Source: Faeciplasma sp964650705
GTDB lineage: Bacteria; Bacillota; Clostridia; Oscillospirales; Ruminococcaceae
Direction: 5' to 3'
Length of the DNA: 64,000 bases
NCBI GenBank assembly: GCA_964650705.1
Contig: CAZYUJ010000007.1
Location: forward strand, 41,520 to 105,519
Below the pieces are notes generated by a model that saw only the letters and a list, made by a program, of their open reading frames with translations, had not been told where the DNA came from and did not search any database. Position 1 is the stretch's first letter. The number at the start of each line of letters is the position of its first letter. A program made the translations under genes and the position numbers. Positions 58,952-64,000 of the stretch are shown here, piece after piece.

Positions 58952-60220
58952 TTAATCGTCTGAAACTAAAATGTCGCCTTCTTCGATGTCGAATATTTCC
59001 CCGTGAAATTCAGTGTCTTTATAAGCCATAACAATTAATACAACAAGTGTTAACGGACCTGAATCTCCGGCGGAAACGGTTTTGTTTAAGTCGGATAAAG
59101 CGTCAGGCTTTTCTTTGCGAGGGGCGTAATTTTGTAGAAGCTTATATCCGGCGTATTCAAAGAGGCGGTCGGCAGCACCGATAGCACTGTCGAGTTTTTC
59201 TTTGTAAGAGTCGGCATTACGTATCTCGTCAAGGTCATATCCGGCGTATTCAAAGAGCTGGGCGAGACCGTTAATTGACTTTGCTTTTGCTTCTTCAATC
59301 ATGGGATACGTCATATCTACCGGGAAAGATATCAGCTTATATACCGTATTCGTTCTGAGAGATACCAATCGGTCATAGCATTTAACGCTTCCGCATACTA
59401 TATGGGCGTGTATCATATGATCGTCTTTTTTCGCCGTAATAACGGACAGTCCTGTTTTGCCCTCTCGCTTTGCTTTATCAAAAGCGTTATTCTCAGCATC
59501 ACTGTACATGTTTCTTACTTTAGATGAGTCGTTTTTATTATTAGGGGTGATGCCGTTAGCCGCGGGCTTTTTCTGTTCAACAACGCTTTGCTCAAGCCCT
59601 TTGGTATCAAGCAAAGTGATAGCGCCGTCCTTGGCAGAATAAAAGCTGTAAAAATCAAGGCTGAGATTTTGGCGTTTAAATTCTTCAAAGAATGCATCAG
59701 GCGACATATCGGTTATCCATATAAGATCATAGGGAACCCATTCAAGATCGTCATACTTCTCGAAAAACGCTGCCACATTAAAGAACGAGGACTTGCCATT
59801 GTTCGGAACAAATTTGCCGTCAAGCAAGGTATAACAGTCGTTAAGCAAAAGCTTGCTTCTGTCGCCGTTCAAAACCTCATATGAAACAGAGGTTCTGAAT
59901 CTTTGCTGGTAAGAAAGCGCCGGGATGCGGCGGTCCATGTAATAGTAAAGATCCAAGTGCTTTAGCTGCAGGGTTAAAAATTCCGGGCCTTCTTCCTTTA
60001 TTCTCTTTGTAGTCTTCAGAATTTTCCAAACAGACTTTTTGTTTCTCAGCTTAAAGGGCCCGCATTTTTTTGACGGAGCCAAAACCTTGTTGATCTCGCA
60101 TCTATATCTTTTGTTACGCGCATAAACTGCGTTTTCGATATCGATAGAGTCGTTAGGTTCACTGACGAAAACTACTCGGCAATTGTGTGCTTTGAATAAA
60201 ATGTCTATATCGTATTTCAT
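58952..60220 (-). CDS. Unknown protein with a repeated LFEYAGY motif
   Basis: No family is recognised in the 422 residues. The first 170 residues are rich in Arg, Lys and Tyr (RYRCEINKVLAPSKKCGPFK). The middle contains EWVPYDLIWITDMSPDAFFE, and a low-complexity Lys/Asn stretch lies near 225-250. LAQLFEYAGYDLDEI and ADRLFEYAGYKLLQN form an internal duplication around 330-375. GGGAGG precedes the ATG, and the upstream region has TTGTAA, 17 bases, TATAAT. It lies next to the spoIVB tail copies and may be accessory cargo. Confidence 0.7.
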   Translation of the reverse strand: MKYDIDILFKAHNCRVVFVSEPNDSIDIENAVYARNKRYRCEINKVLAPSKKCGPFKLRNKKSVWKILKTTKRIKEEGPEFLTLQLKHLDLYYYMDRRIPALSYQQRFRTSVSYEVLNGDRSKLLLNDCYTLLDGKFVPNNGKSSFFNVAAFFEKYDDLEWVPYDLIWITDMSPDAFFEEFKRQNLSLDFYSFYSAKDGAITLLDTKGLEQSVVEQKKPAANGITPNNKNDSSKVRNMYSDAENNAFDKAKREGKTGLSVITAKKDDHMIHAHIVCGSVKCYDRLVSLRTNTVYKLISFPVDMTYPMIEEAKAKSINGLAQLFEYAGYDLDEIRNADSYKEKLDSAIGAADRLFEYAGYKLLQNYAPRKEKPDALSDLNKTVSAGDSGPLTLVVLIVMAYKDTEFHGEIFDIEEGDILVSDD

Positions 60221-60301
60221 GACCGTCCTCCCAAAAAATGATGAAAATATTATACCACAACTATCAAAAAATTACAAGGGCATATCGACCTTGTCACAGC
60301 T

Positions 60302-60429
60302 TCACTCTATCTCCTCCAGCATATTCTCAATGAAGATCCCATATCCCCTCGTCGGGTCGTTGACGAAAACGTGAGTCACAGCGCCCACGAGCTTGCCGTT
60401 TTGGATCATCGGGCTGCCCGACACGAGTG
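60302..60429 (-). repeat. Orphan spoIVB tail, copy 1
   Basis: Minus strand reads VSGSPMIQNGKLVGAVTHVF then VNDPTRGYGIFIENMLEEIE and TGA. GSPxIQNGKxxGAVTHV is the active-site Ser and C-terminus of the S55 peptidase SpoIVB, which signals across the forespore membranes. Only about 40 of roughly 400 residues are present, and no start or PDZ domain is attached. Confidence 0.85.
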
Positions 60430-60464
60430 ATTGTCATCAGAGGCAACGGAGGCTCCGATTATTC

Positions 60465-60493
60465 TTGACAAGGATGAACGGATTATATATAAT
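60465..60493 (+). promoter_or_regulatory. Promoter of the cargo gene between spoIVB tails
   Basis: TTGACA, 17 bases, TATAAT. Confidence 0.85.
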
Positions 60494-60525
60494 TTTAATA
60501 TAATCAATGATTTTGGAGGATAATT

Positions 60526-61026
60526 ATGGATTTTAAGATAAAGGACTACCGTGAGTTTCATAAAGATAATATTGCAATGAGTAATGAAGATTGGAAAAAG
60601 GCAACTCGTGAGACGGGGTTTAAGGGACTGACGAATGAGCGTGCTATGCAGGTCTATTGGGAAGGTATGGCATGGATTGAGGGATTCCCGGACTGTTTAA
60701 AAGGACTCTCCTTCGAAGAACAAATCGACCATTATGTTGTAAAAGAAGATTCCGTGTCCAGCAGTTCTTCCTACGGCGAAATCGATAAGACAAAATTGAA
60801 CTCTGGAAGTTTTATTCCCTTAAAAGATTACAAGCGTTTTGAAGGTGTGATTGTTAAAGATGAGGTTGTCGTAGGCGCACTGATTTCTGATTATTATGGT
60901 AAGACGAAATATCTTCATCCCGGTCGTTCCTGCTGTCTTTACTGGAGTATTGATAGTGATGGAACCGGCTCTTCTTCTTCGGATGTATACGTTCATATGT
61001 ATTGTGTCCCTTTTGAGAATAAATAA
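60526..61026 (+). CDS. Unknown 166-residue cargo protein
   Basis: No family is recognised. The N-terminal half is helical (YREFHKDNIAMSNEDWKKAT), followed by a Ser-rich spacer (SVSSSSSYGEIDKTKLNSGS) and a beta-type C-terminal half with paired Cys (HPGRSCCLYWSIDSDGTGSS). No signal peptide is present, and the product is soluble. GGAGGA precedes the ATG. The gene has its own consensus promoter and terminator and is bracketed by two copies of the spoIVB tail on the opposite strand, so it looks like a self-contained cassette. Confidence 0.8.
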   Translation: MDFKIKDYREFHKDNIAMSNEDWKKATRETGFKGLTNERAMQVYWEGMAWIEGFPDCLKGLSFEEQIDHYVVKEDSVSSSSSYGEIDKTKLNSGSFIPLKDYKRFEGVIVKDEVVVGALISDYYGKTKYLHPGRSCCLYWSIDSDGTGSSSSDVYVHMYCVPFENK

Positions 61027-61036
61027 AGTTATTATA

Positions 61037-61068
61037 TACCCACACCGGCTTGGTGTGGGTATTGTTTT
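61037..61068 (+). terminator. Terminator of the cargo gene
   Basis: TACCCACACC / GGTGTGGGTA followed by TTGTTTTA; its T-run abuts the next spoIVB tail. Confidence 0.85.
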
Positions 61069-61194
61069 ACTTTGCCGCGTCCAGCATATTCTCGATAAAG
61101 ATCCCATATCCCCTCGTCGGGTCGTTGACGAAAACGTGAGTCACAGCGCCCACGAGCTTGCCGTTTTGGATTATCGGACTGCCTAACACGAGTG
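61067..61194 (-). repeat. Orphan spoIVB tail, copy 2
   Basis: Minus strand reads VLGSPIIQNGKLVGAVTHVF then VNDPTRGYGIFIENMLDAAK and TAA. The G-S-G-S-P of the active site is G/L-changed (VLGSP) relative to copy 1. Homology to copy 1 starts and ends at the same points, 765 bases apart. Confidence 0.85.
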
Positions 61195-61372
61195 TGTCAA
61201 TATAGGACCAACATCTTTTTTAGGTGATTTTATCTATTTTTGTCGATAAAACTGCCTAAACAAGCCACTTTTAAGGCACACAAACTTATTTTAACCTCAA
61301 AATCAAGAAATTATTGAATGATTGGGGAACTAAAAACAGACGAGTGTGTGATAAAAGGACCAACACTCTTTT
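61190..61372. repeat. Pair of 30-bp direct repeats of possible mobile-element origin
   Basis: GAGTGTGTCAATATAGGACC at 61190 onward and GAGTGTGTGATAAAAGGACC at 61342 onward both continue with AACA and a CTCTTTTA-like end. The 150 bases between them hold a TTTTATC/GATAAAA hairpin and no ORF. The stretch to 61600 contains no supported gene. Confidence 0.5.
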
Positions 61373-61600
61373 ATCCCTAAAATGCAAATAGCAGCAAGCT
61401 ATCCGCCTACTGCTATTTGCGTGGTCAATTAAGTTTTTTGGTCAATTTGAGCACAAGCACCAGAAAATCATTCCCGGTTTACTTTATAATATATGTCTTT
61501 AAAACAGAAAACCGTTTACCTCCTTTCGATTGCTTTCTGTTTAAGCCTCAACTCTTTTTTACCACAGGAATTAAAATGTTTTATACAATGCGTAAAAAGT

Positions 61601-62014
61601 TTATTGTGGCGATACTTCTCTTTTCGTTGTGGTATCCGGTTTATAGTTTTTAACGCCCCAAATGAAGTACACGATATGGAATAGCCATACACCGCCGAGG
61701 ATGGTGCAAGGGATATACAAGTCCTTGCGGAACATCATAAAAAAGCCAAATGCCATCAGAAGTGTAACTGTAATCATCACCTTAATCTTAGTTCGCCAGG
61801 TCATACCCTGACCTTTGACATAGGATTCCAGATTGTTCTTGTAGAGTTTCGTGCCGATAAACCACTTATGTAATTTCTCCGAGCTTTTGCCAAAGCTGAA
61901 TGCCGCAAGAAGCAGAAAAGGAAAAGCAGGAAGCATAGGCAGAACGGCACCCACAGCACCAATGCCAAGTCCGATAAAACCAAGCGTTATCCAAAATATC
62001 TTTTTAATTTTCAT
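61601..62014 (-). CDS. DUF454 (YbaN-like) inner-membrane protein
   Basis: The 137-residue protein has three hydrophobic segments: IFWITLGFIGLGIGAVGAVL, PMLPAFPFLLLAAFSFGKSS, and the C-terminal VTLLMAFGFFMMFRKDLYIP with TILGGVWLFHIVYFIWGV. The G-x-x-G-x-V-L-P-x-L-P-x-x-P-F-L-L motif is diagnostic of DUF454. Function is unknown. Its ATG overlaps the end of the YgbA-like gene by 11 bases, placing it last in an operon with YgbA and a CydC-like exporter. Confidence 0.88.
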   Translation of the reverse strand: MKIKKIFWITLGFIGLGIGAVGAVLPMLPAFPFLLLAAFSFGKSSEKLHKWFIGTKLYKNNLESYVKGQGMTWRTKIKVMITVTLLMAFGFFMMFRKDLYIPCTILGGVWLFHIVYFIWGVKNYKPDTTTKREVSPQ

Positions 62015-62357
62015 TATTTCTCTCCAATCGTTTCTTTTCCTTTTTGCTTTCAATTACGTGGCGTATCGCCATAATCGGATGGCTGAATATCATCCGAGGT
62101 CCTGAAAAGCGCATAACGGCTCGGATTTTTTCACGCATTTCGGACTTGTAGCAATGCACCTTACAGTTAGAGCAAAAGGTCTTGGTTTCCATAAAGGGGC
62201 ATTTATCGGAACGGAGCATTGCATAATCGTTCAATGCCTGACAATCGGGACAAAGGCTTTTCTTTGTCCCGTGCTTTTTCTTGCAGTAAAGGCGAATCAT
62301 CAAGGCGACGGTACGCTTTTCCCGTTCACGCTTGGATTCAATTTTCTTTTTGCTCAT
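62004..62357 (-). CDS. YgbA-like nitrous-oxide-stimulated promoter family protein
   Basis: The 117-residue protein carries a Cys-rich core, CPDCQALNDYAMLRSDKCPF followed by ETKTFCSNCKVHCYKSEMRE, then KIRAVMRFSGPRMIFSHPIM. These blocks match the YgbA family, induced by nitrosative stress in enterobacteria; the six-plus cysteines may bind iron or another metal. It overlaps the exporter gene upstream by 20 bases and the DUF454 gene downstream, so the three are co-translated. Confidence 0.88.
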   Translation of the reverse strand: MSKKKIESKREREKRTVALMIRLYCKKKHGTKKSLCPDCQALNDYAMLRSDKCPFMETKTFCSNCKVHCYKSEMREKIRAVMRFSGPRMIFSHPIMAIRHVIESKKEKKRLERNNEN

Positions 62358-64000
62358 ACATCCTGCCTCCGTCTACACGATAAATACGATCTGCGATCGC
62401 CATCGTAGATTCACGGTGGGATACGAGAATAATGCTTTTCTTGTTTTTCTGCTCCTTGAGAGCTTTAAGGATAATTCCTTCGTTGATGCTGTCCACGTTG
62501 CTGGTCGGCTCATCAAGCAGGATCAGCTCACTTCCGCGCAAGAACGCTCTTGCAAGTCCGATACGCTGCTTCTCGCCTGCGGAGAGGTTATCTCCAAGCG
62601 CGCCGACACGGGTTTTGTAACCGTCGGGGAGTGTGAGGATGAAATCGTGAATAGATGCGAGCTTGCAAGCCGACTCGATTTCTTCCTGCGTAGCATGGGG
62701 CTTTGCGATACGTAGATTATCTTCAATGGTTTCATCAAATAAATACGTTACTTGGCTAACCATCGTTACATTATCGAGCAGGCTTTCGCCATCGAGATTA
62801 TCAATATCCACGCCGTTGTACTCAATATTTCCTTTGCTCTTTTGCCAGAAGCGGAGGAGCAATTTTAGGAAAGTGGATTTACCGCATCCCGATTCACCGA
62901 CGATACCGATGATTTCGCCCTTTTCGGCGTGCATACAGATGTCGGTCAGTACCTCGGTTTCTCCGTCGTAGGAGAAGGAAAGGTCAGATACCTTGAGGTC
63001 GTTATATTGGATCTTTTTGCCGTTCTGTACGGGAGTTACCGCAGGTTCTTCTGCAAGCAGATTCAGCACTCTGTCGCCGCTTGCAAACGTCTGTGTCAGA
63101 TTTCCGGGCAGAGCCGAGATCGCGATCACGGGACCGAATGAACCGAACACGGCAACCACGCCGATGACCATTCTGCCTACCGAGAGCATATCTGCCGCCA
63201 CAAGAGCGATACCGACCGAAAGCGTTGCGGTAATAAACAGAGATACACAAAGCTCGGTTGCTGCGCTCACCTTGGTGATATCGTGCTTCATAGCCTTGGT
63301 TTCACGGAGCAGAATATCCGAACGGTCATTGACCTCTTTTTCACGCTCCTTGCCTGCATTATTCAGAACGATATCCTTGATGCCCTTGATACTGTCAAGG
63401 AAATAGGCGTTAAAGCCTGCAAACTCGGCGCGGTATTTTACGCCCGAAGCTTTGAGCTTTGACGAGGATATCATCGGAACAATGATACCGATGGTAATAA
63501 ATCCGAGGAGCGCAACCAATGCGAGATACCAACTTGAAACAAAGCCTACGAAAAGGAACACGCAAGTCGACACGATTACTGCGATACAGATAGGCGAAAT
63601 CGTATGGGCGTAGAACACCTCCAAGGTTTCAATGTCTGAGGTTATCATTGCGATGATCGAACCCTTTTGCTTGCTTTCAAGCTTTGCCGGGCAAAGTGTA
63701 CGGAGTGCGCCGAAGATCTTGTCACGGAGTACTGCAAGCAGACGGAATGCGATATAATGGTTGCTGTACTGCTCAAGGTAGCGAAGCAGACCGCGAAGTA
63801 CACCGCAACCGATGGCAAGTCCGATAATCATTCCATAAGAAAGTGCAATCGTTTCTCCGAGAGCCTTTGCAACGCCGACCGCACCCATTAAGGTAACACC
63901 CATAGCGCAGATAAAACCGACCGAGCCGTTAATCACGGCAAGTACCATAATATAGGCAAGACTGCCGAGGAGCAGAATAAGACTTGCCATAATTTTTGCG
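62338..64000 (-). CDS. CydC-like ABC exporter, fused permease-ATPase (5' end beyond window)
   Basis: The permease half (about 1-300) has six hydrophobic segments, with the coupling-type region LTSDIETLEVFYAHTISPI-like. The ATPase half shows Walker A IVGESGCGKSTFLKLLLRFW, signature LSAGEKQRIGLARAFL, Walker B ELILLDEPTS and the H-loop VSHR. The arrangement resembles CydC, the glutathione/cysteine or heme-thiol exporter subunit. The ATG at 63990 is in frame with codons running to the window edge (A-K-I-M), so the true start is probably upstream. A CydD-like partner would be expected outside the window. First visible gene of the operon with YgbA and DUF454. Confidence 0.85.
   Translation of the reverse strand, partial: AKIMASLILLLGSLAYIMVLAVINGSVGFICAMGVTLMGAVGVAKALGETIALSYGMIIGLAIGCGVLRGLLRYLEQYSNHYIAFRLLAVLRDKIFGALRTLCPAKLESKQKGSIIAMITSDIETLEVFYAHTISPICIAVIVSTCVFLFVGFVSSWYLALVALLGFITIGIIVPMISSSKLKASGVKYRAEFAGFNAYFLDSIKGIKDIVLNNAGKEREKEVNDRSDILLRETKAMKHDITKVSAATELCVSLFITATLSVGIALVAADMLSVGRMVIGVVAVFGSFGPVIAISALPGNLTQTFASGDRVLNLLAEEPAVTPVQNGKKIQYNDLKVSDLSFSYDGETEVLTDICMHAEKGEIIGIVGESGCGKSTFLKLLLRFWQKSKGNIEYNGVDIDNLDGESLLDNVTMVSQVTYLFDETIEDNLRIAKPHATQEEIESACKLASIHDFILTLPDGYKTRVGALGDNLSAGEKQRIGLARAFLRGSELILLDEPTSNVDSINEGIILKALKEQKNKKSIILVSHRESTMAIADRIYRVDGGRMYEQKEN

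Overview
The window looks like a draft scaffold (one run of exactly 100 Ns) from a spore-forming, Gram-positive clostridial anaerobe, most likely a gut or rumen Oscillospiraceae/Ruminococcaceae relative. The pointers are sporulation and germination genes (SpoIIP, SpoVAD, SpoVAE, YpeB and two orphan SpoIVB tails), type III glutamine synthetase, a CarD regulator, glycan-degrading enzymes (GH39, CE2, GH95 and a clan GH-A enzyme), several lipoproteins, strong AGGAGG ribosome-binding sites and some TTG/GTG starts. Species cannot be fixed from the sequence alone.

Layout. 1-6.9 kb: end of a ThiF-family gene, SOS-regulated dinB, a predicted small RNA, typA, a hotdog thioesterase, and lipoprotein, CBS-domain and VanY genes. 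6.9-10.4 kb: spoIIP, then an ACT-domain gene and a DUF711 gene separated by a repeat block that contains the assembly gap. 10.7-13.6 kb: xylan-type esterase and beta-xylosidase. 14-25 kb: a minus-strand purine operon, purE-F-M-N, PurO-type cyclohydrolase, stand-alone AICAR transformylase, purD, purL, preceded by a ZTP riboswitch with a terminator. 25-34 kb: aldo/keto reductase, sugar-binding lipoprotein, GH95, phosphohexomutase, GSIII. 34.2-37 kb: an array of copies of the glnA tail carrying small cargo genes. 37-48.5 kb: CarD, thyA-folA, tRNA-Val with a repeat-rich flank and an HTH regulator, lysC, coaD-rsmD, uvrC, ppiB, lipoprotein. 48.5-59 kb: a kinase-like gene, spoVAD-spoVAE, a MATE transporter, a glycosidase, fba with a duplicated tail, ypeB, and an EF-G-like GTPase. 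59-64 kb: two unknown genes with two orphan spoIVB tails, then DUF454, YgbA and a CydC-like ABC exporter running off the end.

The most unusual feature is a recurrent architecture in which the 3' end of a housekeeping gene is copied downstream of itself. It is seen at glnA (six copies of the last 13 codons, differing almost only at synonymous sites and in the stop codon), at the ACT-domain gene, at fba and at tRNA-Val. At a fifth site two spoIVB tails flank a gene while the spoIVB body is missing. The glnA and spoIVB copies bracket accessory cargo genes, and structured hairpin motifs accompany the copies. This resembles phage or island integration into gene 3' ends with restoration of the reading frame, as known for e14 at icd, but with very small units and no visible integrase. 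It may be an undescribed family of tail-mimicking cassettes.

A second undescribed-looking family is a GC-rich intergenic element with one fixed design. A GGGCGAAGCCC / GGGCTTCGCCC pair encloses exactly three perfect inverted repeats. It recurs six times with different arm sequences but conserved complementarity, often flanked by terminal hairpins that share an ACT/CCAC internal loop.
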